A stretch of DNA of 64,000 bases, taken from assembly GCA_004213175.1 (NCBI GenBank), contig SHAT01000005.1:1-64000 (forward strand), written 5' to 3'. The translations under genes were made by a program, and so were the position numbers. Below, in pieces: positions 36,110-45,452 of this stretch (its first letter is position 1; each line of letters starts with the position of its first letter). Below the pieces are notes generated by a model. That model saw nothing but the letters and a program-made list of their open reading frames with translations, was not told the origin of the DNA and did not search any database. Source of the stretch: Pseudomonadota bacterium. GTDB lineage: Bacteria > SAR324 > NAC60-12.

Positions 36110-37693
36110 ATGCGAGCATATTTTTTACTAACCACGGTTGCCATTCTTGGCATAAATGTGGTTTCTTTCTTTTATCTCCCGGAAGTTCTCTGGTCAATGG
36201 TCGTTTTTGGACCGCTTATTTTGCTAGGATTGTATGATATCACGCAAAAATCTCACTCTATCCTGAGAAATTTTCCTGTATTAGGGCATATGCGTTTTCT
36301 GCTTGAGGAAATTCGTCCAGAAATTTACCAGTATTTTGTGGAGTCAGATACGAGTGGGCGTCCTTTCAGTAGGGAACAGCGAACTGTTGTCTATTCACGT
36401 GCTAAAAATACAAGGGACACGATCCCTTTTGGTACTGTAGAAGAGGTATATGAGACTGGATACGAATGGGTCAACCACTCACTCAGCCCAAAGAAAATGG
36501 AGCATGGAGATGTACGGGTAATGATTGGTGGACCTGAATGCAAACAGCCATATTCTTCCAGCATCCTCAATATCTCCGCAATGAGTTTTGGTGCATTGAG
36601 TAAAAATGCCATTATAGCTCTTAATCAAGGTGCTAAAATGGGAAGTTTTTCCCACAACACTGGAGAAGGAGGAGTAAGTCCCTATCATCTCCAGGGAGGT
36701 GATTTGGTTTGGCAGGTTGGAACAGGTTATTTTGGTTGCCGTGATAAAGAGGGTAAATTTTGTTCTGACAGATTTACTGATAATTCGTCCAGAGAACAAA
36801 TAAAGATGATTGAAATAAAGCTCTCTCAAGGCGCAAAACCAGGACATGGTGGAATCTTACCTGCAGCTAAACTCACAGAGGAAATTGCAAAAATTCGCGA
36901 AGTGCCTATGGGGCTTGATGTTGACTCTCCGCCAGGTCACTCTGCATTTTCTAACCCTCTTGAACTGATGGAATTCATCTCTAAGTTACGTGAACTTTCC
37001 GGAGGGAAACCTATTGGTTTTAAGCTATGTGTTGGAAAACGCAGGGAATTTATCGCGATATGTAAAGCAATGCAAGAAACCGGAATATTACCGGATTTTA
37101 TTAATGTAGACGGCGGGGAAGGAGGAACCGGTGCTGCTCCTATGGAATTTTCAAATCACATCGGAACTCCGCTGGTCGAGGGTTTGATTTTTGTGCATAA
37201 CGTTTTGGTTGGATATGACTTACGGGAAAAAATTAAGGTTATAAGCAGTGGTAAAATGACATCTGGATTTGGACTGGTAAAACGTCTTGCTTTAGGAGCA
37301 GACATTTGCAATTCGGCAAGAGCTATGATGATGGCACTAGGATGCATTCAGGCTAGAAAATGTAACTCGAACGTCTGCCCGGTAGGAGTCGCTACACAAG
37401 ATAAAAGTTTATATCAAGCGCTTGTTCCTGAAGACAAGAGTAGACGAGTTAATAATTATCATAAAAATACTGTTGACAGTGCCTGCCAAATAATGGGGGC
37501 AATGGGATTGGGAAGCGCTACAGAATTAAGGCCATGGCACTTGATGCGTCGAATTGAGGCTTACGAAATCAGAAACTTTTCAGAAATATACGAATATATC
37601 GAAGCGGGATCTTTGCTACAAAAAAACAAACCTGAAAGTTATGCTCGAGCCTGTGATGCAGCGCGTTCTGATAGTTTTACTGCTATAAATTAA
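36110..37693 (+). CDS. Membrane-anchored FMN-binding glutamate-synthase-domain protein
   Basis: 527 residues. Two N-terminal transmembrane helices (to about residue 45) precede a glutamate synthase central/FMN domain without the glutaminase domain: SAMSFGALSKNAIIALNQG, NTGEGGVSPYHLQGGD, KPGHGGILPAAKL, DVDSPPGHSAF, NVDGGEGGTGAAP. The cluster cysteines CIQARKCNSNVCPVG are intact. Such stand-alone proteins are widespread but their reaction is mostly unproven; glutamate synthesis would need partners not seen here. Neighbours are moaA and a ThDP enzyme. Confidence 0.9.
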   Translation: MRAYFLLTTVAILGINVVSFFYLPEVLWSMVVFGPLILLGLYDITQKSHSILRNFPVLGHMRFLLEEIRPEIYQYFVESDTSGRPFSREQRTVVYSRAKNTRDTIPFGTVEEVYETGYEWVNHSLSPKKMEHGDVRVMIGGPECKQPYSSSILNISAMSFGALSKNAIIALNQGAKMGSFSHNTGEGGVSPYHLQGGDLVWQVGTGYFGCRDKEGKFCSDRFTDNSSREQIKMIEIKLSQGAKPGHGGILPAAKLTEEIAKIREVPMGLDVDSPPGHSAFSNPLELMEFISKLRELSGGKPIGFKLCVGKRREFIAICKAMQETGILPDFINVDGGEGGTGAAPMEFSNHIGTPLVEGLIFVHNVLVGYDLREKIKVISSGKMTSGFGLVKRLALGADICNSARAMMMALGCIQARKCNSNVCPVGVATQDKSLYQALVPEDKSRRVNNYHKNTVDSACQIMGAMGLGSATELRPWHLMRRIEAYEIRNFSEIYEYIEAGSLLQKNKPESYARACDAARSDSFTAIN

Positions 37694-37759
37694 AGAAATT
37701 AATTCAGGAACAATTTTTAAAGAATATCCTGAACCTATAACTGATAACTGAAAAATATT

Positions 37760-39403
37760 ATGAAATCATCTGATTTATTTATCAAGGTACTTGAGGAAGA
37801 AGGGGTTGAATATATTTTTGGTGTTCCAGGTGAAGAAAATCTGGATTTCCTCAATTCACTAAAAGACTCATCAATCAAACTGATCTTGACACGACACGAA
37901 CAAGCTGCAGGATTTATGGCTGCTACCTACGGACGTCTAACTGGTATGACAGGAGTATGTCTATCGACTCTTGGGCCTGGAGCCACGAATCTTGTAACAG
38001 CTGCCGCATATGCTCAACTTGCTGCTATGCCGATGGTTATGATTACAGGTCAAAAACCGATTAAGCATAGTAAGCAGGGTAGGTTCCAAATTTTGGATGT
38101 GGTTGAAATGATGAAACCATTAACAAAATACACTCATTCGATTGTGAGCGGTAATAACATTCCCTCGCGAGTAAGAGAAGCCTTCCGGATTTCTCAGGAA
38201 GAACGCCCCGGAGCGGCGCATTTGGAACTGCCGGAAGATGTTGCCGGAGAGGACGTTAGTGAGACTCAGCCTTTACCGCGTAGCCGTGCGCGTCGTCCAA
38301 TTGCAGAAGGGAAGGCAGTCAAGCAAGCAGTGGAAATGATTGAGAAAGCAAAAAGTCCGTTGCTTTTAATTGGGGCAGGATCCAACCGTAAGATGCCCGC
38401 CCGTATGCTGCGCTCCTTTGTGGATAAAACTAATATTCCGTTTATCAGCACGCAAATGGGAAAAGGAGTCCTTGACGAACGAGATCCTTTGTTTCTTGGA
38501 AATGCAGCACTTTCAGCTAATGATTTCCTGCATCGAGCTATTGCGAATGCGGATTTAATTATCAATGTTGGTCACGATGATATTGAAAAACCTCCATTCA
38601 TTATGGAAAGTGATTCATTTGAGGTAATTCATATTAACTTCTCATCAGCTGAAGTTGATCCTGTTTATTTTCCTCAACTTGAAGTTATTGGTGACATTTC
38701 TAACAGTATTTGGCAAATAAAAGAGAGAATTCTTCCGCAGGGTTCGTGGGACTTTAGTTATGCCTTAAAGGTCAAAAAAGCAGTAGATGCACACCTTCTC
38801 GAAGGAGCAGACGACCCGCGATTCCCGATGCTGCCTCAACGTTTTGTGGCTGATGTAAGGGAGGCAATGCCCTCTAATGGTATAATCGCTCTCGACAATG
38901 GTGTTTATAAAATATGGTTTGCTCGTAACTATAAAGCTTACGAACCTAACACAGTTTTGCTTGACAACGCTTTGGCCACTATGGGCGCAGGCCTACCTTC
39001 GGCTATGGGTGCGCATATGGTTCATCCGGATCGCAAAGTAATGGCGATTTGCGGAGATGGTGGCTTCATGATGAACGCGCAGGAACTTGAAACTGCGGTC
39101 CGCCTTAAAATGAATTTAATCTGCCTAATTTTACGTGATAATTCATATGGTATGATCCGATGGAAGCAGGCAAACTTAGGCTTTAAGGATTTTGGCCTGG
39201 AATACGACAATCCTGATTTTGTTAATTTTGCGAAATGTCACGGAGCACACGGATATCGAGTGGAAAAAACTGAAGAATTTGTTCCACTATTGAAAAAATG
39301 TCATGATATACCCGGAGTTCATGTGGTTGAACTACCAGTGGATTATTCCGAAAATGATCGAATTCTTAATCACGAAATTAAAGAAAGAAGTCAAAAAATT
39401 TGA
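37760..39403 (+). CDS. ThDP-dependent acetolactate-synthase-like large subunit
   Basis: 547 residues with the three-domain fold of ThDP decarboxylases/synthases: N-terminal FGVPGEENLDFLNSL and TRHEQAAGFMAATYGRLTG with the catalytic Glu, central domain ITGQKPIKHSK..LLLIGAGSNRK, and the C-terminal ThDP motif ICGDGGFMMNAQELETAVRL..LILRDNSYG. It is of the type usually annotated acetolactate synthase large subunit. No regulatory small subunit gene is adjacent, so catabolic acetolactate or another 2-oxoacid reaction is as likely as branched-chain amino-acid synthesis. The flavoprotein gene follows after 24 bases. Confidence 0.88.
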   Translation: MKSSDLFIKVLEEEGVEYIFGVPGEENLDFLNSLKDSSIKLILTRHEQAAGFMAATYGRLTGMTGVCLSTLGPGATNLVTAAAYAQLAAMPMVMITGQKPIKHSKQGRFQILDVVEMMKPLTKYTHSIVSGNNIPSRVREAFRISQEERPGAAHLELPEDVAGEDVSETQPLPRSRARRPIAEGKAVKQAVEMIEKAKSPLLLIGAGSNRKMPARMLRSFVDKTNIPFISTQMGKGVLDERDPLFLGNAALSANDFLHRAIANADLIINVGHDDIEKPPFIMESDSFEVIHINFSSAEVDPVYFPQLEVIGDISNSIWQIKERILPQGSWDFSYALKVKKAVDAHLLEGADDPRFPMLPQRFVADVREAMPSNGIIALDNGVYKIWFARNYKAYEPNTVLLDNALATMGAGLPSAMGAHMVHPDRKVMAICGDGGFMMNAQELETAVRLKMNLICLILRDNSYGMIRWKQANLGFKDFGLEYDNPDFVNFAKCHGAHGYRVEKTEEFVPLLKKCHDIPGVHVVELPVDYSENDRILNHEIKERSQKI

Positions 39404-39427
39404 AGGGATTGAGAGGGAACATTCTGA

Positions 39428-40900
39428 ATGAAAAACTATGATCTGTGCGTAATCGGCGGAGGTCCATCAGGTTATGCCGCTGCAATGCGAGCGGTAGATT
39501 TTAATAAAAGTGTCCTGCTTGTTGAACGTGACCGTATTGGTGGTGCTGGAATTTATGACGGTGCGCTTTCCTCTAAAACATTTTGGGAAATTTCCAAAGA
39601 ATACTCTTCCTTCTGTAAAAAAATGCAACACTACGGTTTGGAAGAACCTGTTGTGCATTTTAAGAATGTTCTACAAGAAGTAAATTCCGCAGTTTTTGAA
39701 CGTTCAGATCAACTTGAAGAACATCTGAGGTTGGTTATTAAAAAGCGACCGGAGTCATTTCGTTTTGTCAAAGGAAACGGACGTTTAATCAGTGAAAATG
39801 AAATTGAACTGGAATCTGAATCCGGAAAAGAAAAAATATTTGCAAAAAATATTATAATTGCTACCGGAAGTCGCCCCCGGAAAATCCCCAGTATTACAAT
39901 TGATGAAGATATCATCATGACCAGTGACGGTATCAGTTCCCTTGAAGAGTTCCCGGAAAGTCTGGTAATCCTTGGTGCTGGAGTCATTGGCTGCGAGTTT
40001 GCCACTATCTTTTCCAATTTTAAAAAAACAAAGGTACATATAATTTCGAAAGACGACCGGATTTTGCCTTTTGAAGACCCTGATCTCGCTCTTGTGGTTG
40101 AGTCAAATTTAGAAGCTAATGGGGTGCTTATTCATAGGGAATCAAAACTTGAAAAAATGGAAATAGAAAATGGTCGAGTGGAATATATCCTTGTACATCC
40201 TGACAGGAGAAAAGAGGTTTATCATGCGGAAAAAGCCTTGGTATCAGTGGGGCGCATTCCAAATATAGAAAATACAGGTTTGCGAGAATTAGACGTTGAA
40301 CTGAGTGCTGCAGGGCACATTGTAGATAATGATACTCAAACCAGTATTACTAACATATACGCAGTGGGAGATATTACCGCAGACATTGCACTGGTTAACG
40401 TAGGAGAGCTTGAGGGGCGACATTCAGTAGAAAAAATGTATGGTAAAGGAAGACGTAAAATGCTTTATGAAAATATTTCAACAATTATGTTCCTCAATCC
40501 TGAAGTAGCTGGGGTTGGGATGAATGAACAGCAAGCACAAAAAGCAGGACTTAATTACCGGCTTGCCAGCTTTGATTACCGCTGCATTCCTCGTGCTGTG
40601 GCGATGCGTAATACTCAGGGTTTTTTCAAAATTCTTGTAACTGATGATGATAAAATGAGAATCCTTGGATTACGTGCAGTTGGCGAACACGCTTCTAGTG
40701 CGATTCAGGCTGTTGCTTTGTTGATAGCTACTGAAAAAGGTATTGATGAATTAGCCGAATTAATACATCCCCATCCATCAATTATTGAAGGTATACAAGA
40801 ATGCATACGAATGCTTCTTGGAAAATCAATATATAAACCCTATATTTTTCAGGAACTTCTAAACTGTAGACACTTCAAGGATGGTAAATACATTGATTGA
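39428..40900 (+). CDS. Dihydrolipoamide-dehydrogenase-fold flavoprotein without redox disulfide
   Basis: 490 residues. FAD motif CVIGGGPSGYAAAM, NAD(P) motif LVILGAGVIGCEFATIF, ATGSRPRKIP, the second FAD motif ITNIYAVGDITADIALV and the C-terminal HPHPSIIEGIQE His-Glu segment match the Lpd/SthA/MerA family. The active-site disulfide region, normally GGTCLNVGCIPSK, reads GGAGIYDGALSSKTF and has no cysteine. It therefore cannot cycle a thiol like Lpd and may resemble soluble transhydrogenase or another NAD(P)H oxidoreductase. Likely co-transcribed with the ThDP enzyme and perhaps pyk. Confidence 0.87.
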   Translation: MKNYDLCVIGGGPSGYAAAMRAVDFNKSVLLVERDRIGGAGIYDGALSSKTFWEISKEYSSFCKKMQHYGLEEPVVHFKNVLQEVNSAVFERSDQLEEHLRLVIKKRPESFRFVKGNGRLISENEIELESESGKEKIFAKNIIIATGSRPRKIPSITIDEDIIMTSDGISSLEEFPESLVILGAGVIGCEFATIFSNFKKTKVHIISKDDRILPFEDPDLALVVESNLEANGVLIHRESKLEKMEIENGRVEYILVHPDRRKEVYHAEKALVSVGRIPNIENTGLRELDVELSAAGHIVDNDTQTSITNIYAVGDITADIALVNVGELEGRHSVEKMYGKGRRKMLYENISTIMFLNPEVAGVGMNEQQAQKAGLNYRLASFDYRCIPRAVAMRNTQGFFKILVTDDDKMRILGLRAVGEHASSAIQAVALLIATEKGIDELAELIHPHPSIIEGIQECIRMLLGKSIYKPYIFQELLNCRHFKDGKYID

Positions 40901-40943
40901 AAAAAACTGAATCTACCCATTTAATAATAGATAATCTAATTTA

Positions 40944-42344
40944 ATGCTTAGCACAAAAATTATATGTACCATTGGTCCTGCCAGTGAATCAACTGATATG
41001 TTGATGGATCTTGCTAGAGAAGGGATGAATGTCGCACGACTAAATTTTTCCCATGGAACACATAGTTCTCACCAACAAATTATAGAAAAAATTCGTGAAC
41101 TGAATAAACAAAGACAATTTCCGGTTGCAGTTTTAATGGATACGCAAGGGCCGGAAATCAGGACAGGAGACCAGGAAATTAAGCTTGTCCCCGGGGAACG
41201 CATTACCATCAATACTCCTCCAAATAAGGAAAAAGAAGGTATACTGTTTGTAGACTATCCGTACCTGATAAAAGATCTGGAAATTGGCAATCGTATTTCG
41301 ATTGATAGTGGTTTGATGTGTTTGGAGGTTTTGGCAAAAAGTGAAATAGGTCTGGAATGTGAAATAATTTACGGAGGTTGTGTCAGGGGACATAGACACG
41401 TCAATTTACCCGGAACTATTGTTAAATTGCCAGGAATTACAGAAACTGACAAGCAAGATATTTTATTTGGAATTGAGCAGAATATAGACATAATCGCGTT
41501 GTCCTTTGTTAGAAACGCCGAAACGATAAGGGAAGTCAGGGACTTGTTGGGAGATAGCTCTGAGCATATCAAACTTATTGCCAAAATTGAGAATCAGGAA
41601 GGTGTTGATCGTCTCGAAGAAATTGCCAAAGAAGCCGATGGCGTAATGGTCGCACGCGGTGACTTGGGAATTGAGGTTGAGATGGAAGATGTTCCTCAAA
41701 TTCAAAGACAGATTGCTTTCTTGTGTGCAAAATACGGTAAACGTCTGATTGTAGCAACTCAAATGCTCGAATCGATGATTGAAAACCCTGTTCCAACGAG
41801 GGCAGAAGTCTCTGATGTTGCAAACGCAGTCTTTGAACAGACTGATGCAATTATGCTTTCAGGAGAGACTTCTGTTGGAAGATATCCTGCCCATTCAGTG
41901 GAAATACTGGCGAGGATTGCGAGACGTACCGAGGATTATCCGGGATTAAATTCTACTGAAAAATTAGTGAAAGTTCAGCATGGACAACATTTGGCGGAAT
42001 CTGCTATTCAAATTGCTACTAATTTAAAAATACGTGCAGTTGTTGTGATTACACGTAATGGCCGGGGAGCACGCTATCTCTCAAATCTCAGGCCACATAA
42101 GATTAACATTTATTCGTTTACAAATAGTGTTAAAGTCTTGTCTTCGATGATTCTCTATAGAGGTGTTTATCCTTTTCTCATGGAATTGCAGGAAAATCCA
42201 GAGATGAGCATTCAGGATGCATTAAGTATTCTTCATGAAAAGGAAGGTTTTGAGCCAGAAGAAAAAGTAGTTGTGCTGGCTAACATTCTTACGGGTGAAG
42301 GTTATTGCACGTCTCTGCAGATACGATCTATTCCGACTATTTAG
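40944..42344 (+). CDS. pyk: Pyruvate kinase
   Basis: 466 residues. It converts phosphoenolpyruvate and ADP to pyruvate and ATP. Visible: KIICTIGPASES, MNVARLNFSHGTH, LMDTQGPEIRTGD, IIALSFVRNAETI, LIAKIENQEG, MVARGDLGIEVEMEDVP and the signature ATQMLESMIENPVPTRAEVSDVANAVFEQTDAIMLSGET in pieces. It follows the flavoprotein gene by 43 bases and would supply pyruvate, the substrate of the ThDP enzyme upstream. Confidence 0.97.
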   Translation: MLSTKIICTIGPASESTDMLMDLAREGMNVARLNFSHGTHSSHQQIIEKIRELNKQRQFPVAVLMDTQGPEIRTGDQEIKLVPGERITINTPPNKEKEGILFVDYPYLIKDLEIGNRISIDSGLMCLEVLAKSEIGLECEIIYGGCVRGHRHVNLPGTIVKLPGITETDKQDILFGIEQNIDIIALSFVRNAETIREVRDLLGDSSEHIKLIAKIENQEGVDRLEEIAKEADGVMVARGDLGIEVEMEDVPQIQRQIAFLCAKYGKRLIVATQMLESMIENPVPTRAEVSDVANAVFEQTDAIMLSGETSVGRYPAHSVEILARIARRTEDYPGLNSTEKLVKVQHGQHLAESAIQIATNLKIRAVVVITRNGRGARYLSNLRPHKINIYSFTNSVKVLSSMILYRGVYPFLMELQENPEMSIQDALSILHEKEGFEPEEKVVVLANILTGEGYCTSLQIRSIPTI

Positions 42345-42369
42345 CTTGGTTACGTTCAGCAACTTTGTT

Positions 42370-43611
42370 TTATAAGTTAGAACTCGCTGAAAAAACGAGA
42401 GTGAGTGATTCTCGTGTAAGCTTTCTTGTTTCCGTGCTTCCACTGTATAACCAGGCTTTCCCTGAACCGGAAGTATATATCGTACCTAATGTGAGCGAAG
42501 ATGAGGACGAGTAAGAGGTGTACCCAAAACTTGCGCCATGGATATCTAAATATTCGTACGGAGCTGTTGTTGATGAATCCGGTATGGGAAGGTTTGTATA
42601 GTTGGTGAACAAACCAAAACGTATTGCATTCGTAGGATTGAGGTAATATTCCATACCGCCTGAGTAGTTCAAGATGTTCGCACGTCCTATTTCTGATGTC
42701 TGGTAATAATCAACGTCTATTGTATAGAGTAGCGAAGGAGTCGGGAAATAAGATATTCCCCAGGCCAAGTGCAGGGGAAACTTGCGTTTTTCTTCTGAAT
42801 TAGTGCGATTCATTAAGGTTAATAGACTTGGTGTACCGGTACTGTTATCTGTGTTGTGAAAAGAAACATCACCCTGAAAAGATGAGTTAAGTAGAACAGA
42901 TTGATCTACTGTCATGCCAACTGTGAGCAAACTCCAAGGACTCCACTGCAAACCAATTTTAGGCATCAAACCATCTTCTCTCAGCTTCCTGCTTTCATAA
43001 TAAACCTCATATCCATTGTCATCAGCACTTTCCAAGAAATAGTGGTATTGACGCATAAAACTGCGGTATTGATAATATAGAGTCAGTCCAAAAGAAAGGC
43101 GGTCTCCAAATTTCATTGCTGCTGAGGGTCCCATAAGGTAAGTTATGTCCTCTGAGTGAAGACTTTGATAATATTTTTTTACAGTGCTGAGAGGATTATC
43201 AAATACCAGATCCTGGTGTTCGATAAAAGCTTCAGGAACAACGTATGAAAAACAAAATGAATAATTTTTGTAATTTTTCAGCACGCCAAAATAGTTAGGT
43301 ACCAGCGCTTCGCTTTCACGAACCCAATCTTCAGTACCAATCGCTTCGGAGTATACTGTTTTCATTTTGTGCAGCATATTACCACTACCTGAAAGACTGT
43401 CTCCAACCGCATAGGCAATTCCGGCTGGGTTGTAGTAGCATCCAGTACTGTCATCTGAAATGGCCACGTAGCTACCACCCATTGTTGCCGCACGTTCACC
43501 GATCAGCATATTTTTATAGTGAGCATTATCAGCGTGCAACTGCATGGGAGCAAAGACGACACAAATCAAAATACTAAAGTGAAACCATAATTTTCTTAAA
43601 GCGTTTTTCAT
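42370..43611 (-). CDS. FadL/OmpP1-like outer-membrane protein
   Basis: 413 residues from the ATG at 43611; the track start at 43683 lies further inside the M48 gene. A signal peptide (LWFHFSILICVVFAPMQLHA) is followed by GERAATMGGSYVAISDDSTGCYYNPAGIAYA, the N-terminal plug pattern of FadL/OMPP1 long-chain fatty acid and hydrocarbon transporters (GxAxxAxxDDxSAxxxNPAGL). Alternating beta strands follow to a C-terminal LTLVFSASSNL. Ligand unknown. Last gene of the leftward run, overlapping the M48 gene by 38 bases. Confidence 0.8.
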   Translation of the reverse strand: MKNALRKLWFHFSILICVVFAPMQLHADNAHYKNMLIGERAATMGGSYVAISDDSTGCYYNPAGIAYAVGDSLSGSGNMLHKMKTVYSEAIGTEDWVRESEALVPNYFGVLKNYKNYSFCFSYVVPEAFIEHQDLVFDNPLSTVKKYYQSLHSEDITYLMGPSAAMKFGDRLSFGLTLYYQYRSFMRQYHYFLESADDNGYEVYYESRKLREDGLMPKIGLQWSPWSLLTVGMTVDQSVLLNSSFQGDVSFHNTDNSTGTPSLLTLMNRTNSEEKRKFPLHLAWGISYFPTPSLLYTIDVDYYQTSEIGRANILNYSGGMEYYLNPTNAIRFGLFTNYTNLPIPDSSTTAPYEYLDIHGASFGYTSYSSSSSLTLGTIYTSGSGKAWLYSGSTETRKLTRESLTLVFSASSNL

Positions 43612-44413
43612 TTGTCTTTCCCTGAATTTTGTCCAGCCCATTCCTGTTAATAAACTCATTGAGTTTGCTGTATCTGAATTCAATAGTCGGGTGAGTTTTA
43701 GAAAGTACTACAGCTTTACCTTTTGCCAAATGCGGTTTTAAGGATTTTAAAAAATCTAGATAACTTCGTGGATCGTAACCTGTTGCAATCAGCATTTCCA
43801 GTGCTTTTTGATCAGCATCGAGCTCATCATCTTTGGAGAGACCTTCTTCCATCAGCATTTTAAATGCAAGGTCATTCAGACGTTCTATTGCGATTTTTGC
43901 GCTGAGAGAAGCACCACCTAAGACTTGGGCTATTCCTGATGTAACCGAACTGTCAGTACTTTGAAGTTTAAGTTTGCGGATAATGTGTTTTTGACCTACG
44001 TGCACCAGTTCGTGAGCCAATACACCCGCGAGTTGTGCTTCATTTCGCATTAGCTTAAGTGCTCCCAGAGTGACAAAAATATAACCCCCGGGGGCTGCAA
44101 AGGCGTTAATATCTTCGGTATCTAGAATGCCGAAATAATATCTAATTTCCGGGCGTCCGAGTTGCGCGGAGATACCTGTTCCAATTTGGGAAACATAGCG
44201 GACCTTTTTCTCGTCCCGTAGGATTTTATATTTCCCTAGGATTTTAGCAGCAACTCCACGGCCAAAATCAATTTCACGGTCAGTATTTGCTTCCTGATTT
44301 TTCCAAAATATATGATGTGCACGCAAGCGGGATTCATGTGTCTGTGCTGAGGAAGCAAAGCAAAAATAACAAATGGAAACGAATAACCAGAGATAGTTAC
44401 GTAATTTTTGCAT
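43574..44413 (-). CDS. M48-family periplasmic metalloprotease (BepA/LoiP-like)
   Basis: 279 residues with a signal peptide (YLWLFVSICYFCFASSAQ). The zinc site is LAGVLAHELVHVGQKH (HExxH) with the downstream acidic ligand region KDDELDADQKALEMLIATGYDP. FAAPGGYIFVTLGALKLM is typical of the BepA/YfgC group, which helps outer-membrane protein assembly or degradation. No TPR domain follows, so it is a short form. Encoded between an SH3 protein and a FadL-like porin, fitting an envelope quality-control role. Confidence 0.92.
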   Translation of the reverse strand: MQKLRNYLWLFVSICYFCFASSAQTHESRLRAHHIFWKNQEANTDREIDFGRGVAAKILGKYKILRDEKKVRYVSQIGTGISAQLGRPEIRYYFGILDTEDINAFAAPGGYIFVTLGALKLMRNEAQLAGVLAHELVHVGQKHIIRKLKLQSTDSSVTSGIAQVLGGASLSAKIAIERLNDLAFKMLMEEGLSKDDELDADQKALEMLIATGYDPRSYLDFLKSLKPHLAKGKAVVLSKTHPTIEFRYSKLNEFINRNGLDKIQGKTNEKRFKKIMVSL

Positions 44414-44419
44414 TATTAA

Positions 44420-44956
44420 TTACTCTGTTAGGGTTAAAAATATTACAGAGTTTTCTTCATCGAATGGTCTATTTTCCAACCACTCCAGTGCAGCATAATC
44501 CGTTTGAAATGGACTGATTTTTTTGCCTTTGCTGTCCAATAAACCCTTCACACCGACAACCGCGGAAAAGGTGCGTAACCTTAGTCTACGGCCTGATGCA
44601 GACTGGAGTTGAACTTTTTGTCCTAAAATCAGTTTTTTCCTTTTAACAGGAAATTTTGAGATTTGCCCACGTAAAAGCCATCCCTGATTTTCTCCAGCTT
44701 TAACCTTTTGCCAAATTCCTTTGCTCACTAACGGTAGTACTTTTGTACCTCGTTTCAGTTTGAAGGAACTTTTGCTATGAATAGAAGGTTGCTCGCGCAA
44801 TACCGCTCCCATTCCCTTAATATAACCTGTATTATTAACTGCGAATACTGAGGAAAGAAAAAAAGTCAATAGCAGGAAAATACCCGCAAAAATTTGTAGG
44901 AAAATATTTATGCTATGAAAACTAGAGTCAAGTTGTTTTTGAGACTTGGTTATCAT
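44420..44956 (-). CDS. Exported bacterial SH3-domain protein
   Basis: 178 residues from the ATG at 44956 (190 from the track start at 44992); either overlaps the lspA 3' end. A membrane or signal segment (IFAGIFLLLTFFLSSVFA) precedes an SH3b-like domain: GAVLREQPSIHSKSSFKLKRGTKVLPLVSKG..WQKVKAGENQGWLLRGQIS. Such domains bind cell wall or proteins in the periplasm. The second half has no recognised domain. It ends six bases before the M48 protease start, so the two are probably co-translated. Confidence 0.75.
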   Translation of the reverse strand: MITKSQKQLDSSFHSINIFLQIFAGIFLLLTFFLSSVFAVNNTGYIKGMGAVLREQPSIHSKSSFKLKRGTKVLPLVSKGIWQKVKAGENQGWLLRGQISKFPVKRKKLILGQKVQLQSASGRRLRLRTFSAVVGVKGLLDSKGKKISPFQTDYAALEWLENRPFDEENSVIFLTLTE

Positions 44957-45452
44957 TTTTTGAAAATAATAGAGGAATGATAAAGAAAACAACTCCTAGG
45001 CTAATGAAACAATCGGCAAGGTTGTTGACGAAGAAACTTGTTTCATACCAACGAAAGTGGAAAAAATCCGTTACATAACCATATACCACTCTATCGATTA
45101 AATTTCCGGCCGCACCAGGTAAAACACAGACAAGTCCTGAACGAGTAAAAAAGTCTAACTCATTCCAGTAGCGTGTTTGATAAAAGATCATTGCGATCAC
45201 TGCTACTGAAGATACCCCAACTAACAGAGGAATGCGAAAAGAATCTGATATATCTGAAAAAATGCTGAAACTTATACCACGGTTTTGAACATGAGTTAAG
45301 TCTATGAAATTTGTTAACAGCTCTGTTATTTCATATAGAGGGATTTCCGCTCTAACCCATATTTTTGAGCCTAGATCAAGCCCCAGAAGTAGTATCATGA
45401 TTAGCAAGCTTAATCTGAAGGAAGGTGTTGATAATGTTTCAAAAGTATTCAA
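44928..45452 (-). CDS. lspA: Lipoprotein signal peptidase (signal peptidase II)
   Basis: 174 residues with four transmembrane helices. The two catalytic aspartates are in GAAGNLIDRVVYGYVTDFFHF and VNNLADCFISLG. It cleaves prolipoproteins after lipidation, consistent with the lipoproteins predicted in the window. Its start overlaps the hisS stop by four bases. Confidence 0.96.
   Translation of the reverse strand: MNTFETLSTPSFRLSLLIMILLLGLDLGSKIWVRAEIPLYEITELLTNFIDLTHVQNRGISFSIFSDISDSFRIPLLVGVSSVAVIAMIFYQTRYWNELDFFTRSGLVCVLPGAAGNLIDRVVYGYVTDFFHFRWYETSFFVNNLADCFISLGVVFFIIPLLFSKNDNQVSKTT

Noticed and set aside
39428-40900. Annotation as dihydrolipoamide dehydrogenase (lpd)
   Set aside because: Both redox-active cysteines are absent.
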